Assembly (NCBI GenBank): GCA_934463345.1
Contig: CAKSJL010000012.1
Location: 1-37,610 of the forward strand
Reading direction: 5' to 3'
Length of the DNA: 37,610 nucleotides
DNA from: an uncultured Oscillospiraceae bacterium
Lineage (GTDB): Bacteria > Bacillota > Clostridia > Oscillospirales > Ruminococcaceae
In this document: in pieces, positions 16,235 to 25,758 of the stretch
Position numbering within the stretch: the first letter of the stretch is position 1
Layout of the letters: every line of letters starts with the position of its first letter
Notes under the pieces: generated by a model
Told to the model about the DNA's origin: nothing
The model's input: the letters and a program-made list of their open reading frames with translations, nothing else
Databases searched by the model: none
Position numbers and translations under genes: made by a program

Positions 16235-17523
16235 TGATAAAGAAGATTTATGCCAACGGCAAGGATGAATTTGAATTTCTTGAAGCACTTAAAAAGCGCA
16301 GCGGTGAAACTGATAAAAAGGTAACGCAGATCGTAAACGAGATTATAGAAAATGTAAAGGAAAACGGCGACAAGGCTGTTAATGACTATACACTCAAATT
16401 TGACGGAAGTCTGCCGGAATATTTTGAAGTTCCGCAGGATGTTATAAACGATGCTCTTGAAGAAGCAGACGAGGATTTTGTAAACGCACTTCTGAATGCT
16501 ATGGAAAACATTGCAGAATTCCATAACCGCCAGCGTCAGCAGGGCTTTACTGACACTAAGGAAAACGGCGTAATGCTTGGTCAGAGAGTAAGAGGACTTG
16601 AAAGAGTCGGTCTTTATGTTCCGGGCGGTACAGCTGCTTATCCGTCAAGCGTTCTTATGAATGCGATTCCGGCAAAGATTGCAGGCGTTAAGGAGATAAT
16701 AATGGTAACTCCTCCGCTCAAGGACGGAACTCCTAACAAGGATATACTTGTTGCCGCTGCCGTATGCGGAGTTGACAGAGTATTTATGATGGGCGGTGCA
16801 CAGGCTGTAGCAGCTCTGGCATTCGGAACGGAGACGATACCTAAGGTTGATAAGATTGTAGGTCCTGGAAATATCTTTGTTGCAACTGCAAAGAAGCTTC
16901 TTTACGGACAGGTTGACATTGACATGATAGCAGGTCCGAGTGAGATTCTCGTCATGGCTGATGAAACGGCAGATCCGAAATTCGTGGCAGCTGATCTTAT
17001 GTCACAGGCTGAACATGACAAGCTTGCTTCTGCAATACTTCTTACAACAAGCGAGGATATTGCTGACAGAACTATTGCGGAAATTGAAAGACAGGTTCAG
17101 TACCTTTCAAGAAAGGATATAATTGAAAAGTCGCTTGAAGATTACGGTGCTGTAATAATCTGTGACTGTCCGCACTGTGCTGTTGAGCTTGCAAATGCAA
17201 TTGCTCCTGAACACCTTGAGGTTCTTATGAAAAACCCGACAGAGTATATCGGAAAGCTTGACAATGCAGGTTCTGTATTCCTCGGCAACTATGCATCAGA
17301 GCCGCTTGGTGACTATTATGCAGGCCCGAACCATGTCCTTCCGACAAGCGGCACTGCAAGATTTTTCTCTCCGCTTTCAGTTGCAAGCTTCATTAAGCGT
17401 TCAAGCTATATCTATTATACAGAGCAGGCTCTCAGGGAGGCAAAGGACGATATCGTTCTTATTGCCGAAAAGGAAGGGCTTACAGCTCACGCAAATGCTA
17501 TTAAAGTAAGATTTGAAGACTAA
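16234..17523 (+). CDS. hisD: Histidinol dehydrogenase
   Basis: A zinc enzyme performing the last two oxidations, L-histidinol to L-histidine with two NAD. 429 residues from the ATG at 16234, which overlaps the hisG stop by one base and has AGGAG 9 bases upstream. An in-frame GTG at 16231 is possible but less well spaced. Signatures are GLYVPGGTAAYPSSVLMNAIPAKIAGV, IAGPSEILVMADE with the nearby SQAEHD zinc-ligand region, NAIAPEHLEVL with the catalytic Glu-His pair, and GPNHVLPTSGTARFFSPLSV. All parts of the family are present. It works in the cytoplasm as a dimer. Confidence 0.97.
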   Translation: MIKKIYANGKDEFEFLEALKKRSGETDKKVTQIVNEIIENVKENGDKAVNDYTLKFDGSLPEYFEVPQDVINDALEEADEDFVNALLNAMENIAEFHNRQRQQGFTDTKENGVMLGQRVRGLERVGLYVPGGTAAYPSSVLMNAIPAKIAGVKEIIMVTPPLKDGTPNKDILVAAAVCGVDRVFMMGGAQAVAALAFGTETIPKVDKIVGPGNIFVATAKKLLYGQVDIDMIAGPSEILVMADETADPKFVAADLMSQAEHDKLASAILLTTSEDIADRTIAEIERQVQYLSRKDIIEKSLEDYGAVIICDCPHCAVELANAIAPEHLEVLMKNPTEYIGKLDNAGSVFLGNYASEPLGDYYAGPNHVLPTSGTARFFSPLSVASFIKRSSYIYYTEQALREAKDDIVLIAEKEGLTAHANAIKVRFED

Positions 17524-17545
17524 TTCAGCAAAGGAATGATCTTAA

Positions 17546-18598
17546 ATGAGCAGCTGGGAAAGCAATATAAGACGTGTTGAGCCTTATGTTCCGGGTGAAC
17601 AGCCAAAGGAAAAAAATATCATAAAGCTCAATACAAACGAGAATCCTTATCCGCCGTCACCGGCAGTAAAGAAGATACTGGAAGAATATGATACTGACAA
17701 AATGAGACTATATCCTGATCCCGATTCATCAGTTCTTGTTGAGGCGCTTGCACAGAGATATGGCGTTGGACCGGAACAGGTTTTTGTCGGAGTTGGTTCT
17801 GACGACGTTCTGTCGATGGCTTTTCTGACGTTTTTTAATTCTGACAAGCCTGTGATTTTTCCTGATATTACATATTCGTTTTATGATGTCTGGGCAGAGG
17901 TTTACAGAATACCATATAAAAGAATACCGCTTGACGAACAGTTCTTCATAAATGCAGATGACTATATCTGCGATAACGGCGGAGTTATTTTCCCGAATCC
18001 TAATGCTCCGACGGGAGTTCAGGAAAGCCTGGAAATGATAGAAAAAGTGATAAAGGGAAATCCGGCTTCTGTTGTTATAATAGATGAAGCATACATAGAT
18101 TTTGGCGGAGAAAGCTGTTTGCCGCTTATTGAAAAATATGAAAATCTGCTTGTAGTTCAGACATTTTCAAAGTCACGCTCAATGGCTGGAATGAGAATAG
18201 GCTTTGCTATGGGAAACAAAAAGCTTATAAAGTATATGAACGATGTCAAATTTTCTGTAAATTCATACACGATGAATCCTCTGACACTGCTTTGCGGTGT
18301 TGCTGCGGTAAAGGACGAAGAATACTTTAAAAGCACGACCGAAAGCATAATAAAGACTCGTGAAGAGGCGAAGAAGAGACTTTCCGGACTGGGCTTTGAA
18401 TTTACAGATTCCACAAGCAATTTTATATTTGCATCACACAATTCAAAGCCGGCAGCTGAAATATTTGAGGAGCTGAAAAAGCGGAAAATATTTGTCCGCT
18501 ACTGGAACAAGCCGAGGATAAATAATTATCTCAGAATAACGGTCGGCACACCGGAGGAAATGGAAAGCCTTGCAAAGGCGCTTGAGGAGATTCTGTAG
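17546..18598 (+). CDS. hisC: Histidinol-phosphate aminotransferase
   Basis: A PLP-dependent class I/II aminotransferase transferring the amino group from glutamate to imidazole-acetol phosphate. 350 residues. N-terminal KLNTNENPYPPSPAV is the family signature. The PLP ring region is IFPNPNAPTG with IDEAYIDFGG, and the Schiff-base Lys209 sits in TFSKSRSMAGMRIGFA. The C-terminal RITVGTPEEM contains the substrate Arg. AAGGAA lies upstream at 17531. It is 22 bases after hisD and 35 before hisB. Related enzymes could act on aromatic amino acids, but the operon position makes histidine the main role. Confidence 0.95.
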   Translation: MSSWESNIRRVEPYVPGEQPKEKNIIKLNTNENPYPPSPAVKKILEEYDTDKMRLYPDPDSSVLVEALAQRYGVGPEQVFVGVGSDDVLSMAFLTFFNSDKPVIFPDITYSFYDVWAEVYRIPYKRIPLDEQFFINADDYICDNGGVIFPNPNAPTGVQESLEMIEKVIKGNPASVVIIDEAYIDFGGESCLPLIEKYENLLVVQTFSKSRSMAGMRIGFAMGNKKLIKYMNDVKFSVNSYTMNPLTLLCGVAAVKDEEYFKSTTESIIKTREEAKKRLSGLGFEFTDSTSNFIFASHNSKPAAEIFEELKKRKIFVRYWNKPRINNYLRITVGTPEEMESLAKALEEIL

Positions 18599-18633
18599 GG
18601 GATATTCCGAACTGAATGTGAAAGGAAAAAACA

Positions 18634-19215
18634 ATGAGAACAGCAGCTGTTGAAAGAAAAACTCGTGAAACTGATATAAAAATAAGTCTCACAATTGACG
18701 GAAAGGGCAGTTCTGAAATATCGACCGGTATAGGCTTTTTTGATCACATGCTTACTGCTCTGTCAAAGCACAGCGGAATCAGCATGAACATAAAGGCGGC
18801 AGGAGATCTTGAGGTTGACGGTCACCATACGGTCGAGGACACCGGAATCGTTCTGGGACAGGCGTTGGCGGCAGCACTTGGCGACAAGTCCTCAATTGCA
18901 AGATACGGAACGGCTTATATTCCGATGGATGAGGCTCTGGGGTTCTGTTCTCTTGACATAAGCAACAGACCGTTTCTTGTGTTTAAAGGCGCATTTACCA
19001 ACCAAATGATAGGGGAATATGATGCTTGCCTGACAGAGGAATTTTTCAGGGCATTTGCCTTTAATGCCGGAATTACCATGCATCTCGACATGGTTTACGG
19101 TTCTAACGACCACCATAAATGCGAGGCTCTTTTCAAGGCGGCAGCTCATGCGCTGAAGGCGGCAGTAAAAGAGCTTGAAGGCGGAGAAACGCTTTCAACA
19201 AAGGGAATTCTTTAA
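18634..19215 (+). CDS. hisB: Imidazoleglycerol-phosphate dehydratase
   Basis: Dehydrates imidazole-glycerol phosphate to imidazole-acetol phosphate using two Mn ions. Its 193 residues are the monofunctional dehydratase, without the phosphatase domain fused in enterobacteria. Metal-binding His-rich motifs are FFDHMLTALSKHSG, DGHHTVEDTGIVLGQAL and the late SNDHHKCEALFKAAAHAL. AAAGGA (18621-18626) gives a 7-base spacing to the start. Because no phosphatase domain is fused and no hisN/hisK-like gene is in the operon, the phosphatase step must be encoded elsewhere. Confidence 0.97.
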   Translation: MRTAAVERKTRETDIKISLTIDGKGSSEISTGIGFFDHMLTALSKHSGISMNIKAAGDLEVDGHHTVEDTGIVLGQALAAALGDKSSIARYGTAYIPMDEALGFCSLDISNRPFLVFKGAFTNQMIGEYDACLTEEFFRAFAFNAGITMHLDMVYGSNDHHKCEALFKAAAHALKAAVKELEGGETLSTKGIL

Positions 19216-19232
19216 GGAAAGGAATGATATAA

Positions 19233-19835
19233 ATGATTGCTGTTGTTGACTATGGCGCAGGAAATATATTCAGTGTCAAAAATGCTCTTGACTATCTTGG
19301 CATGGACAGCATGCTTACCGACAAAAGGGAGGACATTGAAAACGCAGATGCAATAATTCTTCCGGGAGTCGGAGCGTTTCCGAGCGCTATGAATATGCTG
19401 AACAAAAGCGGACTTGTCAGCACTATAAAGGAACAGGCGCTTAAAAAGCCGTTTCTGGGAATTTGCCTTGGAATGCAGCTTCTGTTTGAAAAGGGATATG
19501 AGTTTGAGGAATGTGACGGACTCGGACTTATTCCCGGAAGCGTTGTTAAAATGGAAGAACCGGAGCTTATAATCCCGCATATGGGCTGGAATAAACTTGA
19601 GATGCTAAACGACTGTCCTCTGCTTTCCGGACTGGACGAAAACAGCTTTGTTTATTTTGTACATTCCTATAAGGCGCAGTGCGATGACAGAAATATTGCC
19701 GCATATTCCGTTTATGGCGGAAGAGTTCCGGCGCTTGTATCAGACGGAAGGACTGTTTACGGCGCACAGTTTCATCCAGAAAAAAGCGGCGAGACGGGTC
19801 TTAAAATCCTGAAGAATTTCGGAGGGCTTATCTGA
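19233..19835 (+). CDS. hisH: Imidazole glycerol phosphate synthase, glutaminase subunit
   Basis: A class I glutamine amidotransferase that releases ammonia from glutamine and passes it through HisF to PRFAR. 200 residues. The catalytic triad is visible: Cys78 in GICLGMQLLF, and His181 and Glu183 in GAQFHPEKSG. The N-terminal IAVVDYGAGNIFSVKNAL and the oxyanion strand ILPGVGAFPSAM are typical. The stop shares one base with the hisA start. Its partner hisF is two genes downstream, which is the common order HAF. Confidence 0.97.
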   Translation: MIAVVDYGAGNIFSVKNALDYLGMDSMLTDKREDIENADAIILPGVGAFPSAMNMLNKSGLVSTIKEQALKKPFLGICLGMQLLFEKGYEFEECDGLGLIPGSVVKMEEPELIIPHMGWNKLEMLNDCPLLSGLDENSFVYFVHSYKAQCDDRNIAAYSVYGGRVPALVSDGRTVYGAQFHPEKSGETGLKILKNFGGLI

Positions 19836-20563
19836 TGATTATTTTACCGGCAATTGATATCAAGGACGGAAACTGCGTAAGGCTTTTCAAGGGCGATTTT
19901 TCAACTGTTGAAAAGGTTGCGGCTGACTATATGGAAACTGCAAGGGGTTTTGAAAAAGCCGGTGCGTCATGGATACACATGGTTGACCTTGACGGCGCTA
20001 AAGAGGGCAGACCTGTAAACACTAAAATTTACAGGGATGTTGCTGAAAAGACATCGCTTAAAGTCGAAGTAGGCGGAGGAATCAGAAATATTGAAACAAT
20101 AGAGGAATACCTTTCAATGGGTATTTCAAGGGTTATAATCGGTTCGGCAGCGCTGAAAAATCCACAGCTTGTAAAAGAGGCTGTTGAAAAGTTTGGCAGT
20201 GAAAGAATCGCAGTAGGCATAGATTCAAAGGACGGTATGGTTGCGACTGAGGGATGGCTTGAAGCTTCAGATATCAACTATATTGACCTTGCAAAGAAAA
20301 TGATAAGCATAGGAGTCAAATACTTCATTGTAACTGATATTTCAAAGGACGGAACGCTTTCCGGCGTTAATACCGAACAGCTGGGAGAACTTGCAAGGGC
20401 TACAGACGGCGAATGCTGTATTATAGCAAGCGGCGGAGTACATACCATTGATGATATAAAGGCATGCAAAGAGCTTGGACTTTATGGTACTATTTGCGGA
20501 AAGTCAATTTACAAGGGAACGCTTTCACTTGAAGAGGCTGTGAAGATAGGGGAAGGAGAGTAA
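19835..20563 (+). CDS. hisA: ProFAR isomerase
   Basis: A TIM-barrel enzyme that opens the ribose ring of ProFAR to give PRFAR by an Amadori rearrangement. 242 residues. The N-terminal [19 protein letters not shown] contains the catalytic Asp (IDIKDG). The phosphate-binding halves are VGGGIRN and [11 protein letters not shown], with the second catalytic Asp in [17 protein letters not shown] (19821-19826) precedes the ATG, which overlaps the hisH stop by one base. The two-fold phosphate site separates it from HisF, which follows 3 bases later. Confidence 0.97.
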   Translation: MIILPAIDIKDGNCVRLFKGDFSTVEKVAADYMETARGFEKAGASWIHMVDLDGAKEGRPVNTKIYRDVAEKTSLKVEVGGGIRNIETIEEYLSMGISRVIIGSAALKNPQLVKEAVEKFGSERIAVGIDSKDGMVATEGWLEASDINYIDLAKKMISIGVKYFIVTDISKDGTLSGVNTEQLGELARATDGECCIIASGGVHTIDDIKACKELGLYGTICGKSIYKGTLSLEEAVKIGEGE

Positions 20564-20566
20564 AAA

Positions 20567-21322
20567 ATGCTTGCAAAGAGAATTATTCCCTGCCTTGATG
20601 TCAGAAACGGAAAGGTAGTAAAGGGAGTTAATTTTGAGGGTATAAAGGATGTCGGCGATCCTGTTGAGTATGCGCAGGAATATAACCGCCAGGGTGCGGA
20701 CGAGCTTGTTTTTTACGATATTACAGCTTCTTTTGAGGGCAGAGGAGTTTTCCTTGACGTTGTAAGGGAAACTGCAAAAAAGGTTTTTGTTCCGCTGACA
20801 GTCGGCGGAGGAATCAAAACGGCTGATGATATTCGTGACGCTTTAAGAGCCGGTGCAGACAAGGTGTCTGTAAATTCACAGGCTGTGCAGAATCCGCAGC
20901 TTATAAGAGACGGTGCTGATATATTCGGAAGTCAGTGTATATGTGTTGGAATTGACGCAAAGAAAATTGCTGATAAAAAGTGGACTGTTTATATAAACGG
21001 CGGACGTGTTGACATGAAGCTTGATCTTATTGACTGGGTCAAAAGGATAGAACAGCTGGGCGCAGGTGAAATATGTCTGAATTCAATTGACGCGGACGGA
21101 ACAAAAGCTGGATTTGATATTGAAATGCTGGATGCTGTGTGCAGTGCAGTAAAAATACCTGTTATTGCAAGCGGCGGCGCAGGAAAAATCAGTGACTTTT
21201 CCGAGGTTTTTGAGAAAACCGGTGCAACAGCGGCACTTGCAGCTTCACTTTTCCACTTTAAGGAGCTTACAGTGGGCGAGGTCAAGGATTATTGCAGAGA
21301 AAAAGGTATTGTTGTAAGATGA
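20567..21322 (+). CDS. hisF: Imidazole glycerol phosphate synthase, cyclase subunit
   Basis: A TIM-barrel partner of HisH that uses its ammonia to turn PRFAR into imidazole-glycerol phosphate and AICAR. AICAR returns to purine synthesis. 251 residues. The N-terminal [20 protein letters not shown] carries catalytic Asp11. [28 protein letters not shown] is the first phosphate site, [13 protein letters not shown] carries the second catalytic Asp, and [11 protein letters not shown] the second phosphate site. GGAGAG lies 6-11 bases before the ATG. A 63-base gap without obvious signals separates it from hisI. Confidence 0.97.
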   Translation: MLAKRIIPCLDVRNGKVVKGVNFEGIKDVGDPVEYAQEYNRQGADELVFYDITASFEGRGVFLDVVRETAKKVFVPLTVGGGIKTADDIRDALRAGADKVSVNSQAVQNPQLIRDGADIFGSQCICVGIDAKKIADKKWTVYINGGRVDMKLDLIDWVKRIEQLGAGEICLNSIDADGTKAGFDIEMLDAVCSAVKIPVIASGGAGKISDFSEVFEKTGATAALAASLFHFKELTVGEVKDYCREKGIVVR

Positions 21323-21385
21323 TAATTATGCTCGACCTGCGTGTAACATTTGCTGTGCTGAAAAATATTTTAAAAGAGGAAAGCA

Positions 21386-21733
21386 ATGATAAAAATAGAT
21401 TTGAATGACCTTGACAAGTTTTTTGCCAAGAATGAGCTTATACCGGCAATCTGTTTCGAGGCAGATACTAAAACGGTATTGATGCTTGCATATATGAATA
21501 AGGAAAGCCTGAAAAGAACCCTTGAAACGGGATATACATGGTTCTGGAGCCGTTCAAGACAGGAATACTGGAATAAGGGCGCAACCTCCGGACATTTACA
21601 GAAGGTTGTGAGCATTTACGGTGACTGCGATAATGATACGCTGCTTGTAAATGTAAAGCAGACGGGTGCTGCATGCCATACAGGTTCATACAGCTGCTTT
21701 TTCAATGAAATTTATAATGATGAGGAGAAATAA
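21386..21733 (+). CDS. hisI: Phosphoribosyl-AMP cyclohydrolase
   Basis: Opens the adenine ring of phosphoribosyl-AMP, the third step of histidine synthesis. Here it is a separate 115-residue enzyme rather than fused to HisE. The family motif [18 protein letters not shown] is at 32-49, and [20 protein letters not shown] follows at 51-70. The Mg site is Asp80, Asp82 and Asp84 in GDCDNDTLL, and zinc ligands are Cys81, Cys97 and Cys104. Short leader with AAAGAGGAAAG. hisE starts 2 bases after its stop, so they are co-translated and act one after the other in the pathway. Confidence 0.97.
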   Translation: MIKIDLNDLDKFFAKNELIPAICFEADTKTVLMLAYMNKESLKRTLETGYTWFWSRSRQEYWNKGATSGHLQKVVSIYGDCDNDTLLVNVKQTGAACHTGSYSCFFNEIYNDEEK

Positions 21734-21735
21734 AA

Positions 21736-22074
21736 ATGACAGTTTATGAGGAAATATTTGAGGTAATAAAGCAGAGAAAAGCGGACTATGAAAACGGTAC
21801 TGCGCAGGAAAATTCCTATACCTGTTATCTTTTTGACAAGGGTGTTGACAAGATCTGCAAGAAAGTCGGCGAGGAGGCAACGGAGACTGTTATTGCTGCA
21901 AAAAACGGTGATAACGAGGAGCTGAAAAATGAAATAAACGATCTGCTTTATCATGTTATGGTTCTCTGTGCTAACCAGGGACTTGAATGGTCGGAGGTTG
22001 AAAAGATTCTTGACGAGAGAAATGAGAAGATCGGTAATCTCAAGAAATTCCATCAGGTAGACAAGAACAGCTGA
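21736..22074 (+). CDS. hisE: Phosphoribosyl-ATP diphosphatase
   Basis: Removes pyrophosphate from phosphoribosyl-ATP in the second step of histidine synthesis. 112 residues of the all-alpha MazG-like fold. The metal-binding helices hold the family motif KVGEEATETVIAAKNGD (about 41-57) and ELKNEINDLLYHVMVLC (about 60-76), with the conserved Glu/Asp clusters. GAGGAG is within the hisI end. It is the last recognisable his gene. A 23-base gap leads to the protease gene, with no terminator between them. Confidence 0.96.
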   Translation: MTVYEEIFEVIKQRKADYENGTAQENSYTCYLFDKGVDKICKKVGEEATETVIAAKNGDNEELKNEINDLLYHVMVLCANQGLEWSEVEKILDERNEKIGNLKKFHQVDKNS

Positions 22075-22097
22075 TTGTTAACGGAAAGGAAATGAGA

Positions 22098-25000
22098 ATG
22101 AAAAAATTTATTTCAGTTGTCGCTGCGGCTGCGGTAACGCTTTCTGCACTGGCAGCTAATGCTTCAGACATGCTTGCTTCATTTATGTATAATGACAGCA
22201 CTTCAAAAAGCGATTTGTATTACTACTGCATTATGAAGCTTGAAGATGAGCCGCTTGCATGCTATGATTATGCAAAGAAAAACGGCGTTGATGAGTTTAT
22301 ATTTACAGAAGAGGGACAGACTGCTTATACATCGCTTATGACAGAGCATGAGACTGCATTGCAGAACCTTGACACATATCTCGGCAGGGAAGTTGGAAGT
22401 ATTTATGATTATACGGCAGTATACAACGGATTTTCAACGATACTCAGCTATGATGAATATGTCAATGTCTATAAGAACAAGGAAAGCGTCGGACTGGAAA
22501 ATATATACCTGGAAGATATGTATTATGGTGAAGCAGATGACGTGCAGGCTACTGTAAAAAAGAGCACGAGTAGTGTAGATTACACCGGAATGACCCAGAG
22601 TGTTCGTGAGAAAACCGGAATTAATAAGGTTGACATTAAGGGCGAATCAACTGTAATAGCCATAATTGACAATGAATTTGATACAAGCCATGAGTTTATC
22701 AGTTCAATGCCGGATAATTCACAGGTAAGACTTGATGAAGAAGCGATTGACAGTATTTCGCCATATCTTTCTGCTACAGGCGTTGGAGGAGAGGGTTACT
22801 ACCTGAACGAAAAGATCCCATACAGATTCAATTATGATACGTTTGATACTGATACATCAGCGGATGATCCCGATGAATCACATGGAACGCATGTTGCAGG
22901 CATTGCTGCCGGAAATGGTGACGCTGTAACTGACAGCAGCATGAAGCCATACGGTACTGCGGCAAATGCACAGCTAGCCTTAATGTCAGGTCTTGCAAAT
23001 CATGAGGTTATGGCTGCATACGATGACTGCGCATATATTGGTGCGGATGTTGTCAATGCAAGCTACGGCAGGTCATATGCTTCAAGCGCCAGCTGTCCAT
23101 ATGAATCGGAGGCTATAAAAAACCTCAATTTCTGCGGTACGCTTTTCTGTGCTGCTGCCGGAAATGAAAGCAAGATTGGATATGAGGGAGCAGATTCGCT
23201 TCTGAATACTGACTATGCGTCAGGCGGCGCTCCAAGCGTAGAATCAGCAGCTCTGGCTGTTGCGTCTGCGGACAATCCGGTGCGTGAATCAAAGATTATT
23301 GAGGTAGGCGGAAACAAGTATCCGCTTAATCCTGGAACAAACGATATAACAGCTGAATTCCCGGACAAAAAGCTTGAACTTGCGGTTATTCCGGGTTATG
23401 GATACAGCGAGGATTACGAAGGTATTGATGTTGAAGGAAAGGTTGTGCTTGTTAAAAGAGGGGAAATAGGCTTTGAAGAAAAAGGAAAAATTGCCCTTGA
23501 TAAAGGCGCAGTCGGAATAGTTTTTTATAACAGCGAGAATACCTCTACACTTTCACCTTCATGCTATTCACTTCCATGCGGAATAATAAGCAGTGAAAGC
23601 GGACTTGCTATTGTAGAATCAGGCAAAACTGATATAAAAATCAATTCAACGTCTGAATATTTTATGTCGGACACCAGCACGATGAATGACTTTTCATCAT
23701 GGTGCTATACTGAGGAGCTTATCTTAAAGCCGGAGATCACAAGCTTCGGCGGAAATATTATATCATCTCTGTCCGGCAATAAGTACGGAAAGCTTTCCGG
23801 AACATCCATGGCTGCACCGCAGCTTACGGGTATTTCAGCACTTGTCAGGGAATATCTTGAAAACAACAAGGAAAAGTACGGCATAGAATCTGAATCAGAT
23901 TATCCTGAAATGATTGCAAAGCTTCTTATGTCAACAGCGTCACCGGTCAACAGCTCATCATCAGCCTATGTGGCTTCTCCGAGAGTTCAGGGTAGCGGAC
24001 TTGTAAATGTAAAAAATGCAATTGACACTCCGGCATATCTTTACACCGACAGTGAAAGTGACAGAAACCGTCCTAAGCTTTCGCTTGGCGATAATATTGA
24101 AGATAAGATCGGAACAGCTGAATTCAGCGCCGAGAAGTTTTATTTCCACATAAAGAACATTTCTGATACTGAGCAGACATACAGTCTTTCAGCAGATCTT
24201 ATGTCTGATGCTGTTAATGAGGAAGGAAATCTTGCACAGGATGCAGAGCCTTTGTCTGAAAGCAGAGTTATTTTCAAGTATGGTTTTACAGAGATAAATG
24301 AAATAACTGTCGGACCGGGCGAGGATGTTATTGTAGGTCTTGATATAGATTTAAGCGCTGATGAGCAGAAGCTTATAGAGGAAAACTTTGAAAACGGAAC
24401 ATTTATTGACGGCTTCGTTCATCTTACAAGCGACAGCGCTCCTGCACTTGTTCTGCCGTTTACAGGCTATTATGGCTCATGGTCTGCCGCAGAAATCTTT
24501 GAACCATTTATATACAAACAAAAGGCTGAACCGTCATTTGCATATTCGATTATGAGAGATTCAAACGCTAATACCGCAGGTGTCAATATGCTTGGTTCAG
24601 AAGCCGATGATGGCAGCGCAACAGGAATGCCGGTATATTCTCCTAACGGCGATAATGTACTAGACGATATAGTTCTTTTACTGGGCTTCAAGAGAAGATG
24701 CAGAAATGTAACTGTTGAAATATACAAAAACAGAGTGGGCAGAGTATATCAGGAACAGGTAACTCTTGATACAGGTTCATGGGAAGCAAGCATTTTGAAT
24801 GGTCCGGCACAGATGAGCTATTTTATAAACTGGGACTTTGAAGGAGCATCTGACGGAGACATTTATGAAATAAGGGTAACTGCTGAAAAACCGCTCAGCA
24901 GCATTACCGGAGGCAGAGAAATACTGAGTCAGGAATTTACGATCGATAAGGTACTTCCTGAAATCGGCGATTGCAAGAGGCTCATTATAAACTGTGGGGA

Positions 25001-25670
25001 AGATAATCACGAAAGCCTTATGGTAAATGTAACGGATAATCGTGCGGTTCAGGGCATTGCAATTATAGGAAAAGACGGCGAAGAGGAATATCTTTACGAT
25101 GCAGCGGCAAGCAGTGATTTCAGTACAAAGGAATTCTGGGGCTCTGTTCAGATTCCGGAGGAACTTGAAAGCTATTCTGTTGAGGCGTATGATACTGCCG
25201 GAAACTGCGTAGCCTTGGATAATAAAAGTATTACTGATACTTATACGCTCAGCTGCGATGAAAACATGTTCTTTTCAACAAACGACAAGAGCTTTAAAAA
25301 CAAAATAAGCTTTAAGGACGCAAATGGAAAGGACGTAAGCTTTTCACTTTCTTCAACTCCTGAAAAGGTATATAATTTGGGTTCAGATGAAGTGTCAGTT
25401 ATGTACAATTCATTCAAGATAGCGGATATTCCGGTTCAGGTAGGACTTGCAGGAGACTGTGACTTAAACGATACTGTAAACCTTTATGATGCAATAAAGA
25501 TTTCAAAGTACTTACTCTGGACAAATAATCCGAATGGTACGTTTAAGAATGAGTTTACAGACTTCGAGGGAAGCATCGGGGAATATCTTGCAGATTATGA
25601 CAAGAACGGCAGAGTTGATCTTTATGATGCTATTGCCATAGCAAAGCTCCTCCTGCCGACAAATAAATAA
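22098..25670 (+). CDS. Secreted subtilisin-like protease with C-terminal dockerin
   Basis: A 1190-residue secreted serine protease. A signal peptide spans about 1-23 (KKFISVVAAAAVTLSALAANA). A propeptide-like region reaches about 150. The S8 catalytic domain has Asp191 (VIAIIDNEFD), His262 (DESHGTHVAG), oxyanion Asn356 (AAAGNES) and Ser570 (LSGTSMAAPQ). A protease-associated insert lies between them (KVVLVKRGEIGFEEKG...GIVFYN), as in cell-envelope proteinases. Fn3-like beta regions follow. From about 1118 a type I dockerin carries two calcium loops, DCDLNDTVNLYD and DYDKNGRVDLYD. The dockerin should bind a cohesin on a scaffoldin, so the protease may be part of a cellulosome-like complex or held at the surface. 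The start at 22098 is preferred over 22092 because GGAAAGGA then has a 7-base spacing. No LPxTG or membrane anchor is present. Confidence 0.93.
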   Translation: MKKFISVVAAAAVTLSALAANASDMLASFMYNDSTSKSDLYYYCIMKLEDEPLACYDYAKKNGVDEFIFTEEGQTAYTSLMTEHETALQNLDTYLGREVGSIYDYTAVYNGFSTILSYDEYVNVYKNKESVGLENIYLEDMYYGEADDVQATVKKSTSSVDYTGMTQSVREKTGINKVDIKGESTVIAIIDNEFDTSHEFISSMPDNSQVRLDEEAIDSISPYLSATGVGGEGYYLNEKIPYRFNYDTFDTDTSADDPDESHGTHVAGIAAGNGDAVTDSSMKPYGTAANAQLALMSGLANHEVMAAYDDCAYIGADVVNASYGRSYASSASCPYESEAIKNLNFCGTLFCAAAGNESKIGYEGADSLLNTDYASGGAPSVESAALAVASADNPVRESKIIEVGGNKYPLNPGTNDITAEFPDKKLELAVIPGYGYSEDYEGIDVEGKVVLVKRGEIGFEEKGKIALDKGAVGIVFYNSENTSTLSPSCYSLPCGIISSESGLAIVESGKTDIKINSTSEYFMSDTSTMNDFSSWCYTEELILKPEITSFGGNIISSLSGNKYGKLSGTSMAAPQLTGISALVREYLENNKEKYGIESESDYPEMIAKLLMSTASPVNSSSSAYVASPRVQGSGLVNVKNAIDTPAYLYTDSESDRNRPKLSLGDNIEDKIGTAEFSAEKFYFHIKNISDTEQTYSLSADLMSDAVNEEGNLAQDAEPLSESRVIFKYGFTEINEITVGPGEDVIVGLDIDLSADEQKLIEENFENGTFIDGFVHLTSDSAPALVLPFTGYYGSWSAAEIFEPFIYKQKAEPSFAYSIMRDSNANTAGVNMLGSEADDGSATGMPVYSPNGDNVLDDIVLLLGFKRRCRNVTVEIYKNRVGRVYQEQVTLDTGSWEASILNGPAQMSYFINWDFEGASDGDIYEIRVTAEKPLSSITGGREILSQEFTIDKVLPEIGDCKRLIINCGEDNHESLMVNVTDNRAVQGIAIIGKDGEEEYLYDAAASSDFSTKEFWGSVQIPEELESYSVEAYDTAGNCVALDNKSITDTYTLSCDENMFFSTNDKSFKNKISFKDANGKDVSFSLSSTPEKVYNLGSDEVSVMYNSFKIADIPVQVGLAGDCDLNDTVNLYDAIKISKYLLWTNNPNGTFKNEFTDFEGSIGEYLADYDKNGRVDLYDAIAIAKLLLPTNK

Positions 25671-25680
25671 TACTTATTCT

Positions 25681-25718
25681 CATAAACCTGCTGCACATAT
25701 CCTTTCAGCAGGTTTATG
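25681..25718 (+). terminator. Perfect 13-bp hairpin after the protease gene
   Basis: CATAAACCTGCTG (25681-25693) pairs perfectly with CAGCAGGTTTATG (25706-25718) around a 12-base loop, 10 bases after the protease stop. No T tract follows on the plus strand, so it may stop transcription poorly or serve mainly to protect the 3' end of the mRNA. It could equally shape the leader of the nitroreductase gene downstream. Confidence 0.55.
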
Positions 25719-25758
25719 AACAAGTACTATGGAAACAGATTCTGAAGGAGAGAATCAT

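Noticed and set aside
22348..22557. Overlapping 69-residue plus-strand frame inside the protease gene
   Set aside because: No ribosome site and no domain; the main frame carries the protease propeptide here.
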